This document shows positions 28,225 to 38,249 of a DNA stretch of 64,000 nt, in pieces. A model generated the notes under the pieces. It did not search any database, was not told the origin of the DNA, and saw only the letters and a list, made by a program, of their open reading frames with translations. The stretch comes from Prevotella merdae. Its GTDB lineage: Bacteria > Bacteroidota > Bacteroidia > Bacteroidales > Bacteroidaceae. Where the stretch lies: assembly GCF_900290275.1 (NCBI RefSeq), contig NZ_LT985323.1:728404-792403 (forward strand), given 5' to 3'. Each line of letters begins with the position of its first letter. Position 1 is the first letter of the stretch. The translations under genes and the position numbers were made by a program.

Positions 28225-29178
28225 TCAATCTAACGCTCCCACTTTCTTGTCAACAAAATATCGCGGACGGCGCTTAACCTCTGTGTATATCTTGCCAATG
28301 TATACACCAGTTATGCCAACACCGGTTGTTATCACACCACCAATAAACCACATCGACACCATAAGCGATGTCCATCCCTCGATGGTCTTGCCCATGAAAT
28401 GCTCGTATAGTCCGTAGATGATGGTAAGCAACGAGATGAGAGTCATGGTCAATCCGGCAAAGGTTATGAACTTAAGAGGTGCTGTAGAGAACGATGTAAT
28501 GCCGTCGATAGAGAACGAGAGCATCTTTGTAAGCGGATATTTAGATTCGCCAGCCGTTCGTGCCGTACGGTTGTAATAGACGTAACCCTCGTTAAAACCA
28601 AGTTGTCGCACCATGCCGCGCAAGAACATATTGCGTTCGGGATATTCCATCAAGGCTTGCACGGCACGTGAACTCATAAGACGGAAGTCGGCATGATTGT
28701 ATATTATCTCTGGGTCGGCTGTCTGCATAAGCCTATAGAATGCCTGTGCCGAGGCACGTTTAAACCATGTGTCGGTCTTGCGTTCCTTGCGCACACCATA
28801 CACAATATCCTTGCCTTCCTTCCATTGCTTAACCATATCTATTATGGCATTCTCGTCGTCTTGCAGGTCGGCATCAATAGAAATCATCGCTCCACATGTT
28901 CCAAGGCTTTCCTGCATACCAGCCCAAAGGGCTCCCTGATGGCCTTCGTTGTGGGCAAGCTTAATACCCACAACATTGTTATGTACATTGGCAAACTGCT
29001 CTATAAGCTGCCATGTGTTGTCGCGGCTGCCATCGTTTACAAGAACAATCTTGCCATCAACACCGGTAATCTCTTTCAATCGTACCAGCATTTCCTGCAA
29101 CTTGCCCATCGACCAAGGCAGTACTTCTTCCTCGTTATAACAAGGAATTATGATGTTTACGGTCTTACTCGTCTGCAT
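28225..29178 (-). CDS. GT2 family glycosyltransferase (DPM1/GtrB-like)
   Basis: 317 residues. The N-terminal GT-A domain begins IIIPCYNEEEVLP, with VNDGSRDNTW and the metal-binding DADLQDD. The C-terminal third has two membrane segments (PLKFITFAGLTMTLISLLTIIYGL and a second about residue 270) and ends with basic residues (VKRRPRYFVDKK). This layout is that of polyprenyl-phosphate sugar synthases such as GtrB or dolichol-phosphate mannose synthases, which load a sugar onto undecaprenyl phosphate for GT-C enzymes such as the ArnT-like protein at 18980-20734. The sugar cannot be told. The neighbouring MscS gene ends 47 bases upstream on the same strand. Confidence 0.88.
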   Translation of the reverse strand: MQTSKTVNIIIPCYNEEEVLPWSMGKLQEMLVRLKEITGVDGKIVLVNDGSRDNTWQLIEQFANVHNNVVGIKLAHNEGHQGALWAGMQESLGTCGAMISIDADLQDDENAIIDMVKQWKEGKDIVYGVRKERKTDTWFKRASAQAFYRLMQTADPEIIYNHADFRLMSSRAVQALMEYPERNMFLRGMVRQLGFNEGYVYYNRTARTAGESKYPLTKMLSFSIDGITSFSTAPLKFITFAGLTMTLISLLTIIYGLYEHFMGKTIEGWTSLMVSMWFIGGVITTGVGITGVYIGKIYTEVKRRPRYFVDKKVGALD

Positions 29179-29225
29179 AATTTGTATAATTGGGATGTTA
29201 TGTAAATGAATGTCTGTTTGCTATA

Positions 29226-31793
29226 TTAGTTTGGAGCTATTATATGTATGTCTCTCTGCGGGAACGGAATCTCGATGTGGTGCTCGTTGAGCGTATTGTA
29301 TATGGCCTCCTTCACCTCGCCTGTCTTGCCGAACTTCTCCTCAACAAGCACCCAATAGGTAACAAATAGGTTTACAGAGTTGTCGCCAAACTCATCGAAT
29401 ACCACGCTGATAGGCTTATTTATGTCTATTATGTCGCGTCCGTCGGCAGTTTGCGCCGCTCTCGACTTAACCGCAGCAATAAGCATCTGTCTAACCTCCT
29501 CGACATTAGAACCGTAGGCTATGCCCACCGGAACCTTAACCATCTCGTACGAATGGTTCTTTGTTATGTTCTTGAAGTTCTTGCTAAAGAGCGAACTGTT
29601 GAGGAAGGCTATCACACAACCGTCGGCTGTAAGCAACTGCGTGCTCTGATAGGTTATGCTGTCTACCTTGCCTCGTATGCCGTCGCACTCGATAAAGTCG
29701 CCCACACGCACACGTCCTGTCATAAGCGATATGCCATAGAAGAAGTTCTCGAGCAAGTCCTTCATGGCAAAACCAACACCAGTAGCCAAGCCTGCAGATA
29801 TAACAGACACCGCTGTAGAAGGTATCTTGAGCATCTTTACAGATATGATGGCATACAGTCCCCAGCAGCATATGGCTATGACATTATTGGCAAGTGTGAA
29901 GTTGGGCTTGCCGTTGACTACGATTCTCGACTTGTGATACTTGTGGTAAAGAGCCTTTATCAAGTAGTTGAGATAGCGGAATATGAAGAACTGCGAGCAC
30001 ACCATAACGAGCTTGTCGATTGACAGCTGAACCACACCTGTGACGTTAAGGAAGTTGAACTGGAATATCTTCCACACGGTCTCGGTAAGGTCGAACACGT
30101 TGGCAGCCCACCATATAGAGAGCAATACCGAGAACACGCTAAGCACCGGAACAATAGCCATATACACCATATCATAGAACCACGTTACGTTGATGTGCTT
30201 CTCGTGACTCACGGTTATTATGCTAAGCAGCGAGCCGCGTTTTGCTTTCTTGGCGTCTTCTTCCGAATGAATCTTATGCGACAGATAGCTCTTCTCGTAT
30301 CGTCTTAGGAAGTCGTACACACAGGTTATGGTCTGTATGCAGCTAAGCTGGAACATCCACCATATCAGCAACTGAACCGACAACAGCACGTAGCCGTATA
30401 GAGCCGACACAGTAGAGAACGTCATAATGACGAGCGATATCCATGTATAAAAGATGTCATGGCGTGGTATGTTGGTGTTGTGGCGTGTTATTACATTCCA
30501 CTGCCATAAGGTAAACAGCAGCAATATTGGCGGGAATATCAGCGTGACAAGATTGTTAGGTATGAAGATTATACGGAACGTTATCACGATGAATGATATG
30601 AGCATGATAGGAGTATAAATGCGAAATCCGCTCTTTATCTGGTCGCCCGACAAGCGTACAAGCAATGAAAAGAAGATGGCACACAACAACCAAGCATACT
30701 CGATGAGCAACTTTGACGCCATGAGGAAGAAGTTGTGGTACATAAACGAGCGTGCCACCATTATAGACACAGCAAAGATGAACATTGCTACGAATAGAAT
30801 GAGGCACACCTTCTTCTTCATGAAGCTATCGGTGCGGAAACGCTTGGGCACAAGCCAACGTACAAGGACATTACTAAGCAAGGCAGCCACAATAATATAG
30901 AAAAGTACAAATACAGACAAACCCATAACAATAGGGCCACGCCACTGCGAATAAACATTGCGCTCGGTGCCATCGGCAGTCTTTACCTTCTCGGTGTTGT
31001 ACTTCTCGCTTACGTCTGCCTTGGCGTTGTGGTAAGATAATGGCATAGACGATATTACCTCCAGATAGTTCTGGTCGCCGTTAACAAAGATGTTGTGCTG
31101 TATATCATTGTAGCGATGAAGGGCATAGTCGTTAACCTTCTTAAGTTTCTGCGACATACGCTTATAGTGCTCGCTGTCCTTGACAACCGACTCACGCATA
31201 TTGATAAGGTTGCGGCTTAAGGCAGATACATACGCAAGACAAGCCTTGCGGTCGACCTGTCCTGCTTCGTCGAGCATGAAAGGCAATCGCAAAGGTTTGC
31301 CATCCTTGGTCTTTAAAAATTGGGGATTCTTACCCTTCTGCCCGGCATTATTGCCTTGCGGCATACGGTTGAGCGATGGCGGAATGTTGCTAAGTGTCTC
31401 CGTAAGATACTGATAGCGTTGTATCTCGGCATCAAGACGCACAAGGATACGGTCGTAAGGCACACGACGCTTATTGAACTCGCGGTACATCTCTGTTGCC
31501 TCATGGCACGCATAAGTCATATCAAACGTAAAGTCTTGCTTCTGAGAATATAGCATAAGAGCTATCTGGTCGCTTCGCTGCATAAGCGATATCATCTCCT
31601 TATGCTGAATCTGGTTGTATGCCGAATAGCGTGCAAGGTTCTGTCGCTGCTCGCTGAACGATGTTTCAAGCTCGGCACGCAATACAGAAAGTGTTGATTT
31701 AAGATTCTTCTCTTTCAGTACAGCACCAGCATGTAGGCAAACACATAATGTGAAGAGTAGACACACAAGGCGCCTCAATAGTTTCGTGCTCAT
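29226..31793 (-). CDS. Large MscS-family mechanosensitive channel
   Basis: 855 residues. Signal peptide (about 1-24), a long periplasmic helical region to about residue 290, then about eight or more membrane segments. The MscS core is near residues 640-740: the pore helix region STAVSVISAGLATGVGFAMKDLLENFFYGI, followed by the beta domain VRVGDFIECDGIRGKVDSI and ADGCVIAFLNSSLFS. This multi-spanning form resembles the large MscS paralogues of Bacteroidetes, which protect against osmotic downshock. The GT2 gene follows. Start chosen at the ATG at 31793, which precedes the signal sequence. Confidence 0.9.
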   Translation of the reverse strand: MSTKLLRRLVCLLFTLCVCLHAGAVLKEKNLKSTLSVLRAELETSFSEQRQNLARYSAYNQIQHKEMISLMQRSDQIALMLYSQKQDFTFDMTYACHEATEMYREFNKRRVPYDRILVRLDAEIQRYQYLTETLSNIPPSLNRMPQGNNAGQKGKNPQFLKTKDGKPLRLPFMLDEAGQVDRKACLAYVSALSRNLINMRESVVKDSEHYKRMSQKLKKVNDYALHRYNDIQHNIFVNGDQNYLEVISSMPLSYHNAKADVSEKYNTEKVKTADGTERNVYSQWRGPIVMGLSVFVLFYIIVAALLSNVLVRWLVPKRFRTDSFMKKKVCLILFVAMFIFAVSIMVARSFMYHNFFLMASKLLIEYAWLLCAIFFSLLVRLSGDQIKSGFRIYTPIMLISFIVITFRIIFIPNNLVTLIFPPILLLFTLWQWNVITRHNTNIPRHDIFYTWISLVIMTFSTVSALYGYVLLSVQLLIWWMFQLSCIQTITCVYDFLRRYEKSYLSHKIHSEEDAKKAKRGSLLSIITVSHEKHINVTWFYDMVYMAIVPVLSVFSVLLSIWWAANVFDLTETVWKIFQFNFLNVTGVVQLSIDKLVMVCSQFFIFRYLNYLIKALYHKYHKSRIVVNGKPNFTLANNVIAICCWGLYAIISVKMLKIPSTAVSVISAGLATGVGFAMKDLLENFFYGISLMTGRVRVGDFIECDGIRGKVDSITYQSTQLLTADGCVIAFLNSSLFSKNFKNITKNHSYEMVKVPVGIAYGSNVEEVRQMLIAAVKSRAAQTADGRDIIDINKPISVVFDEFGDNSVNLFVTYWVLVEEKFGKTGEVKEAIYNTLNEHHIEIPFPQRDIHIIAPN

Positions 31794-31875
31794 ATAATTA
31801 TATCTTTTTTGTAATAAGTTGTATGTTCTTGATTTATTATTGTTGCTTAGTGGATTATGCTATACGATTAACTTG

Positions 31876-31883
31876 CAAATGTA
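31876..31883 (-). promoter_or_regulatory. -7 box of the MscS gene
   Basis: On the minus strand the sequence reads TACATTTG (perfect TAnnTTTG), 82 bases upstream of the MscS ATG. The 390-base divergent region to the M16 start is AT-rich and holds only this box and the plus-strand promoter at 32073-32106. Confidence 0.6.
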
Positions 31884-32072
31884 TAGTTTTTTTCGGAAAG
31901 AAATGATTTATTCGCCATATTTTTCGACCATTGTCATAGCAGCAATCGAAAAATACGGCATATTAAAGGTATTACATTACGCATGTTAAGTTAAGTGTTT
32001 GGAGCTTTTATTTTCATAAAAAATAGGAAAAACTTTATTTTTATAGCTTTTTGCTGTTGCTTTTCGTCTTTT

Positions 32073-32106
32073 TTTGCGTTTAATATTTATAAAAGCACTA
32101 CCTTTG
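32073..32106 (+). promoter_or_regulatory. Promoter of the M16 peptidase gene
   Basis: TTTG at 32073-32076 and TACCTTTG at 32099-32106 are 22 bases apart, close to the Bacteroidetes -33/-7 pattern. The leader to the ATG at 32187 is about 75 bases. Confidence 0.65.
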
Positions 32107-32186
32107 CATCAGTGTATAATATATAATGTGTGTGTCTTTACTTACTACAAGGGACAGCATGTTTTTACAATCAAAACCTACATTTC

Positions 32187-35000
32187 ATGAAACTAAGAAA
32201 ACTTTTAGTGGCAGTCCTCGCAGTATTTGCAGGACTTGCTCAGGCACAACAGATGCCACCAATTCCTGCCGATCCAGACGTGCGAGTTGGTAAGCTTGAC
32301 AATGGTTTGACCTACTACATCCGCCATAACACATGGCCGGAGAACCGTGCCGACTTCTACATAGCGCAGAAGGTGGGTGCAATACAGGAGGAAGAATCAC
32401 AGCGTGGCTTGGCTCACTTCCTTGAGCATATGTGCTTTAATGGCACCAAGCACTTCCCTGGCAATGGTGTTATTCGCTTCTGCGAGAGCATTGGTGTGCA
32501 GTTTGGAGGCGACCTTAACGCCTATACATCTATCGACCAGACTGTATACAATATCTCTAACGTGCCTACAACACGCCAGTCGGCTCTCGACTCTTGCTTG
32601 CTCATCCTAAGCGACTGGGCTGGCAACCTGACACTTGACCCTAAGGAGATTGACGAGGAACGTGGTGTTATCCACGAGGAATGGCGTCTGCGTACAAGCG
32701 CATCAAGCCGTATGTTTGAGCGTAATCTGCCTAAACTCTATCCTGGATCTAAGTATGGTGTGCGCTACCCTATCGGTCTGATGTCTGTTATAGACAACTT
32801 CAAGTATAAGGAGTTGTCCGACTACTACCACAAATGGTATCACCCGAAGAACCAGGCCATCGTTGTTGTGGGCGACGTTGATGTAGACCATACTGAAGCC
32901 GAGATAAAGAAACTCTTCAGCGGATTCAAGAGCCCTGAGAATGCAACTCCTGTTGTAGACGAGCAGGTGCCAGACAATGCCGAGCCTATTATCGTTATCG
33001 ACAAGGACAAAGAGCAGCAGACCAGCGGTGTAGAGCTTATCATCAAGCACGAAACTTATCCCGACTCACTCAAGGGCGATGTTAACTACCTTATATATCA
33101 GTATGCCAACCGTGCCGCTATGACTATGCTCAACGAGCGTTTGCAAGAGAAGGCACTCGATGCCAGTTGCCCATTCGTATCGGCTAACGCAAGCGACGGA
33201 CAGTATATCTTTGCCAAGACAAAAGATGCATTCGACCTATCGGCCGATCCTAAGGACTTGAGCAAGACAGTAGAGAGCCTTAAGACTGCCTACATCGAGG
33301 CTTTGCGTGCTGCCAAGTTCGGCTTCACTGCTACAGAGTATGCACGTTTCAAGGACAACTATCTGAGTGTGCTCGACAAGCAATACAGCAACAAGGACAA
33401 GCGTCCTAACGGTGCTCTATACCGCGACCTCGTAGACAACTTCCTCGAGAACGAGCCAATGCCTTCTATCGAGTTCACATATCCTGTCATGAAGCAGATT
33501 GTGCCGATGATTCCTGTTGAGGCTATCAACCAGATGATGAAGGAGCTTGTACCCGAGAACGACAGCAACATCGTTATCGTAAACTTCAACAACGAGGCAG
33601 AGGGCAATGTTTATCCTACAGAAGCTCAGTTCCTTGAGGCTCTTAAGGCAGCACGTGCCGAGAACATCACCGCATATGTGGACAACGTTAAGAACGAGCC
33701 TATTATGACCACAATGCCTAAGGCTGGCTCTATTAAGAAGGAAGTGAAGAACGATAAGCTCGGCTATACACAGCTCACATTGTCTAATGGTGCTACTGTT
33801 ATACTCAAGCACACCGATTTCAAGAAAGACCAGGTAGCGCTTGCTGGTCGTGGTATCGGTGGCAACTCGCTATATGGCAAGGCCGACTTTGCCAACCTGC
33901 AGATGTTTGACGATGTGATTGATGCAAGTGGCTTGGGCAATTTCTCTGCTACAGAACTTCAGAAGGCTCTTGCAGGAAAGATTGCCAACGCACGTATGTC
34001 ACTCAGCCATCTATCTACAAACATTGCCGGTAGCTCTACACCGAAGGACCTTGAGACAATGTTGCAGCTTGTATACCTCTACTTCACCAACATCAACAAG
34101 GACCAGAAGTCGATGGATAATCTTATGAGCCAATACGAGGTACAGCTCAAAAACCGCGAGCTTAATCCTGACATCGCATTCAGCGACTCGCTCACAGCTA
34201 CCATATACAACCACAACCCACGTGTGGCTCCTATGACCGTAGATCGCCTTAAGGACGTAAACTACGACCGTATCCTCCAGATTGCAAAGGAGCGTACAGC
34301 AAATGCCAAGGCTTGGACATTCGAGATTGTGGGCAACTTCGACGAGGCTACAATACGTCCACTTATCTGCCAGTATCTTGCTGCTCTGCCAGCAAAGGGC
34401 AAGATTGTTAAGGGCAAGCGCGAACTTACTCCTGCAAAGGGCGAGATTAGCAACATCTTCAAGCGCAAGCAGGAGACTCCTAAGTCGACAGCTTATATGA
34501 CATGGCATAACGAGACAATGCCTTATACACTGAAGAATGCCATCTGCGCCGACATAGCTGGTCAGGTGCTCTCTATGGAATATCTTGACAAGATTCGCGA
34601 GAAGGAAAGCGCAGCCTACTCGGTAGGCGCTCAGGGTGCAGCCACATTAGGCGATGACAACTACCATATCTTCCAGCTTATCGCTTACTGTCCGATGAAG
34701 CCTGAGAAGAAAGACGTGGCTATAAAGATTATGAATGATGAGATGAAGACTCTTGAGACATCTTGCGACCCAGCCAAGTTCCAGAAGTGCAAGGAGTTTG
34801 TACTCAAGCAGAACGGCGACCAGGTTAAGACCAACGGATACTGGCTTAATGTCATTAGCGACAACTATTTCTATGGTTTCGACTCGCACAGCGACTATGT
34901 AAAGACCGTTGAGGCTCTTACTCCGCAAGACATCTGCAACTTCGTTAAGGAGTTTAATAAGGCTGGCAACCACGTTACTGTGATGATTTTGCCAGAATAA
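32187..35000 (+). CDS. M16-family zinc metallopeptidase (insulinase/PqqL-like)
   Basis: 937 residues with a signal peptide (about 1-21, ending AQAQ), so it acts in the periplasm or at the surface. The inverted zinc motif HFLEH is at residues 77-81, with the downstream Glu in EIDEERGVIHEEWR. The second, catalytically inactive M16 half follows after about residue 500. Length and layout match the duplicated Bacteroidetes M16 proteins that degrade peptides. I start at ATG 32187 (MKLRKLLVAVLAVFAG); the upstream in-frame codons from 32130 are not signal-peptide-like. It has its own promoter and a terminator, so it is probably monocistronic. Confidence 0.93.
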   Translation: MKLRKLLVAVLAVFAGLAQAQQMPPIPADPDVRVGKLDNGLTYYIRHNTWPENRADFYIAQKVGAIQEEESQRGLAHFLEHMCFNGTKHFPGNGVIRFCESIGVQFGGDLNAYTSIDQTVYNISNVPTTRQSALDSCLLILSDWAGNLTLDPKEIDEERGVIHEEWRLRTSASSRMFERNLPKLYPGSKYGVRYPIGLMSVIDNFKYKELSDYYHKWYHPKNQAIVVVGDVDVDHTEAEIKKLFSGFKSPENATPVVDEQVPDNAEPIIVIDKDKEQQTSGVELIIKHETYPDSLKGDVNYLIYQYANRAAMTMLNERLQEKALDASCPFVSANASDGQYIFAKTKDAFDLSADPKDLSKTVESLKTAYIEALRAAKFGFTATEYARFKDNYLSVLDKQYSNKDKRPNGALYRDLVDNFLENEPMPSIEFTYPVMKQIVPMIPVEAINQMMKELVPENDSNIVIVNFNNEAEGNVYPTEAQFLEALKAARAENITAYVDNVKNEPIMTTMPKAGSIKKEVKNDKLGYTQLTLSNGATVILKHTDFKKDQVALAGRGIGGNSLYGKADFANLQMFDDVIDASGLGNFSATELQKALAGKIANARMSLSHLSTNIAGSSTPKDLETMLQLVYLYFTNINKDQKSMDNLMSQYEVQLKNRELNPDIAFSDSLTATIYNHNPRVAPMTVDRLKDVNYDRILQIAKERTANAKAWTFEIVGNFDEATIRPLICQYLAALPAKGKIVKGKRELTPAKGEISNIFKRKQETPKSTAYMTWHNETMPYTLKNAICADIAGQVLSMEYLDKIREKESAAYSVGAQGAATLGDDNYHIFQLIAYCPMKPEKKDVAIKIMNDEMKTLETSCDPAKFQKCKEFVLKQNGDQVKTNGYWLNVISDNYFYGFDSHSDYVKTVEALTPQDICNFVKEFNKAGNHVTVMILPE

Positions 35001-35029
35001 TAGCACAATAGCCTACGGGCTGTAAAAAC

Positions 35030-35091
35030 AATCCGCAAAGCGGTTCCTATACATTATATATATAGTATTGGTTCGGCTTTGCGGATTTTTT
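35030..35091 (+). terminator. Terminator after the M16 gene
   Basis: AATCCGCAAAGC (35030-35041) pairs with GCTTTGCGGATT (35076-35087) and is followed by T's. The 34-base loop itself is AT-rich. Confidence 0.8.
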
Positions 35092-35224
35092 GTAGATACA
35101 TTTTTATGCCAATTGTCATACATATTAGCGCACATAAACACTAAACAACCTTAAAAATACCTCTATTAATCAATAATTTGCATAATTATAGTCCTAAAAG
35201 TAGCCTTATTTGCGGATTTCTGTT

Positions 35225-35232
35225 TAAATTTG
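35225..35232 (+). promoter_or_regulatory. -7 box of the DUF6242 gene
   Basis: TAAATTTG matches TAnnTTTG and lies 28 bases before the ATG at 35260. It excludes the longer in-frame start at 35230, which falls inside the box. Confidence 0.55.
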
Positions 35233-35259
35233 CAGCTAAAAACAATAAGTCAGAGTATA

Positions 35260-36663
35260 ATGAAAAGTAAGTTCGCAGCTTTATTCCTGCTGTTTGCAAC
35301 AGTATTTGTGCTGGCATCTTGCCTCAGCACCGACGACAACTACACATACACCGATGATAGTGCTATAACAAGCTTCTCTATTTCTTCGGGCAAGCAATAC
35401 TTGCACGTCAAGTCATCAACTGGTGGCGACAGCATCGTTACTAAAGACATAACACTTAGCAGCTATAAGTTCTATATAGATCAGGTAAAAGGCGAGATAT
35501 ACAACCCCGACTCATTGCCTTGCGGTATCGACGCAACTAAGCTTCTGTGCTCGGTTTCAAGTTCCAACTCAGGTGTTGTGGTAATAAAGAATATTGATAG
35601 CGACACTCTGAAATATATAACCACCACCGACTCGGTCGACTTCTCGCAACAACGCGAGATTCAGGTATACAGCAACTCGATGACTGGCATACGCAAGTAT
35701 AAAGTTACGGTAAATGTTCATAAGGAGTTTGCCGACTCGTTTGCTTGGCACGCTATGCCTGTATGCGAGGCACTGAAGTCGCTCAAGGCTGTACGCGCCA
35801 TAGCCATTAACGGAAAGATGCTTCTATTCGGTAACGATGGCACATATACACGTCTATTTGTAAGCGAAGGCAACGGTTGGAATGAGTCGAACACATTGTT
35901 TGATGCCGACACATACCGCAGCGTCGTAGAAAAGGAAGGTGTTGCATATCTGTACAACGGCGGCAACATAATGAGTTCTGCCGACGGTAGCTCATGGACA
36001 ACAGAGGCAACAGCAACCAGCATAACACGCCTTGTGGCAGCAAGTCGATTCCGTATATATGGATATGCAACAGATGGACGCCTAATGGCTTCGGCAGACA
36101 ATGGCAAGACATGGAGCGTATCTACCATTGACGATGAACTATCACTTCTGCCAACAGACGAGACAGCATACGTATCCATACCTGTCAAGACCAACAGTCT
36201 TACTGATCGTGTTCTGCTTATCGGCTCACGCAACAAGAGCCTTTATCCATCCGACACAACCCCACATATATGGGGCAAGATAGACGAAGGAGCCGACAAT
36301 AGCAACAACCAGCCATGGAACTATTACACCATAGCAGAGGAGAACAAGCATACCGCCCCATTGCTCAACGGTATATCTGCTATCTACTACGACAGCCAAT
36401 TGTTGATGATGGGATGTAAGAATGGCGAAAAGCCCACATCATACAAGTCGCTGGACAATGGCATAACATGGAAGGTTGACACTACAACCCTTGTATTGCC
36501 AGACCATTTTGCCTTCGGCGAAGTTGCTACAGGTTCGGCTACTGCTTACACCGTAGCTGCTGACAAACAGAATGTGCTGTGGCTCGTTAACGCCAAGAAC
36601 GGTATGACATGGCGAGGTCGTATCAACCGTTTGGGATGGAAGGACGAGCAGACAAGCTTCTAA
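35260..36663 (+). CDS. DUF6242-type lipoprotein
   Basis: 467 residues. Signal with lipobox VLASC (Cys24 region), so it is a lipoprotein. The first 150 residues form a beta domain (ITSFSISSGKQYLHV, SGVVVIKNIDS). The rest has sialidase/BNR-like repeats with SADNGKTW, DNGITWKVDT and SADGSSWTTE, suggesting a beta-propeller. This matches the DUF6242 family as I know it. Function not known; the Asp-box repeats alone do not show enzyme activity. It starts the run DUF6242-DUF6089-uppS-bamA-ompH. Confidence 0.8.
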   Translation: MKSKFAALFLLFATVFVLASCLSTDDNYTYTDDSAITSFSISSGKQYLHVKSSTGGDSIVTKDITLSSYKFYIDQVKGEIYNPDSLPCGIDATKLLCSVSSSNSGVVVIKNIDSDTLKYITTTDSVDFSQQREIQVYSNSMTGIRKYKVTVNVHKEFADSFAWHAMPVCEALKSLKAVRAIAINGKMLLFGNDGTYTRLFVSEGNGWNESNTLFDADTYRSVVEKEGVAYLYNGGNIMSSADGSSWTTEATATSITRLVAASRFRIYGYATDGRLMASADNGKTWSVSTIDDELSLLPTDETAYVSIPVKTNSLTDRVLLIGSRNKSLYPSDTTPHIWGKIDEGADNSNNQPWNYYTIAEENKHTAPLLNGISAIYYDSQLLMMGCKNGEKPTSYKSLDNGITWKVDTTTLVLPDHFAFGEVATGSATAYTVAADKQNVLWLVNAKNGMTWRGRINRLGWKDEQTSF

Positions 36664-36702
36664 CATTTTAAAGACAAAGAACAACAACAATAGGTTTACT
36701 AA

Positions 36703-37398
36703 ATGAAGAAAAACCTCTACATGGTGCTCTACGCACTGCTACTATCTCTCTTGTCTGTCCACGCAAACGCGCAGACCGACTACGAGTATCGCATGGAGAT
36801 AGGTGGTGGAGTGGGCATAATGGCTTACGAGGGCGACTTCAATGGCAGCATTCTACATAACATGCAGCCATCGGCATCTATCATGTTGCGACGCATTATC
36901 AACCCTTATATGGGCTTGAGACTCGCTGCATCGTACGGCAAACTTAAAGGCTCATCGAAAGATGTCAAGACTTATCTGCCACAATATCAGGAAACGCAGT
37001 ACGACTTTTCAAGTTCATTGGTCGACCTGAATGCCACATACGAATACAACTTCTGGCCTTATGGCACCGGTCATGACTATCGCGGAGCCCAACGCTTAAC
37101 GCCATTCGTCTTTGCCGGAATAGGTGGAACTTACGCATCAACACCAGAAGGCAATGTTTTTACAGCAAATATGCCGCTCGGACTAGGCATTAAATATAAG
37201 GTGGCACCTCGACTGAACCTCGGCATTGAATGGGCAATACACTTCTCGCTTAGCGACAAGCTCGACGGCATAGCCGACCCTTACGGCATACAGAGCACCG
37301 GTATCTTCAAGAACACCGACTGCTACTCGGTACTGCAACTTACTCTGACATACAGCTTCATGCCAAAATGCAGGACTTGCCACAACGACGACGATTAA
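36703..37398 (+). CDS. DUF6089-type outer-membrane beta-barrel protein
   Basis: 231 residues, signal peptide to about residue 23 (HANAQ). Alternating beta-strand pattern: [66 protein letters not shown]. The family is found in Bacteroidetes directly upstream of uppS and bamA, as here (uppS starts 20 bases after its stop), so it probably belongs to the envelope-assembly operon. Its role is not established. Confidence 0.82.
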   Translation: MKKNLYMVLYALLLSLLSVHANAQTDYEYRMEIGGGVGIMAYEGDFNGSILHNMQPSASIMLRRIINPYMGLRLAASYGKLKGSSKDVKTYLPQYQETQYDFSSSLVDLNATYEYNFWPYGTGHDYRGAQRLTPFVFAGIGGTYASTPEGNVFTANMPLGLGIKYKVAPRLNLGIEWAIHFSLSDKLDGIADPYGIQSTGIFKNTDCYSVLQLTLTYSFMPKCRTCHNDDD

Positions 37399-37417
37399 CA
37401 AAACATATCCACTCAAT

Positions 37418-38161
37418 ATGCAACTCGATACAAACAATATACCGCAGCACATTGCCATCATTATGGACGGCAACGGACGCTGGGCTGCCGAGCGTGGTAA
37501 ACCGCGCAGCTTTGGCCATCAGGCTGGTGTCGACACAGTACGACGCATAACATCTGAATGTACACGTCTGGGCGTGAAATATCTCACGCTATACACATTC
37601 TCTACAGAAAACTGGAACCGTCCGGCTACAGAAGTGGCAGCACTAATGGGACTTGTTCTCACATCGCTCGAGGACGAGATATTCATGAAGAATAATGTGC
37701 GATTCCGCGTAATAGGCGACCTTAACCGTCTGCCTATAGAGGTGCAACAAAAACTGCACGAAACCGAGGAGCATACAGCAGGTAATACTGCTATGACTAT
37801 GGTTGTTGCTCTGAGCTACTCGTCGCGCTGGGAAATAACCGAAGCCACCAGACAAATAGCCAACGAGGCGAAGGAAGGACGCATAAACCCCAAGGATATC
37901 AATGAAGATATGCTTACACAACATATGGCAACATCCTTCATGCCCGATCCCGACCTTCTGATACGCACAGGAGGCGAGGAGCGCATAAGCAACTACCTAT
38001 TATGGCAGATAGCCTACTCGGAATTGTATTTCTGCGATACTTTCTGGCCCGACTTCAACGAGGAAGAGCTAAAGAATGCCATTGCCGACTACCAACACCG
38101 CCAACGCCGATTCGGCAAAACAGGCGCACAGATAGAAGAAGGCAAGGAGCATAAGGCATAA
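37418..38161 (+). CDS. uppS: Isoprenyl transferase (undecaprenyl diphosphate synthase)
   Basis: UppS makes undecaprenyl diphosphate, the lipid carrier for peptidoglycan and surface glycans, by cis-condensing isoprene units. Length 247. Motifs in order: [10 protein letters not shown] with the catalytic Asp, [25 protein letters not shown], and near the C-terminus [19 protein letters not shown] and SELYF. It sits in the common Bacteroidetes order before bamA. Confidence 0.96.
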   Translation: MQLDTNNIPQHIAIIMDGNGRWAAERGKPRSFGHQAGVDTVRRITSECTRLGVKYLTLYTFSTENWNRPATEVAALMGLVLTSLEDEIFMKNNVRFRVIGDLNRLPIEVQQKLHETEEHTAGNTAMTMVVALSYSSRWEITEATRQIANEAKEGRINPKDINEDMLTQHMATSFMPDPDLLIRTGGEERISNYLLWQIAYSELYFCDTFWPDFNEEELKNAIADYQHRQRRFGKTGAQIEEGKEHKA

Positions 38162-38249
38162 AGAGGCCATACATATCGGGAAGACACAGACCTAATAGTA
38201 CACCCCTAAAACATCAAGAAGAAGAAAAATATAACAATAATATAGACCA

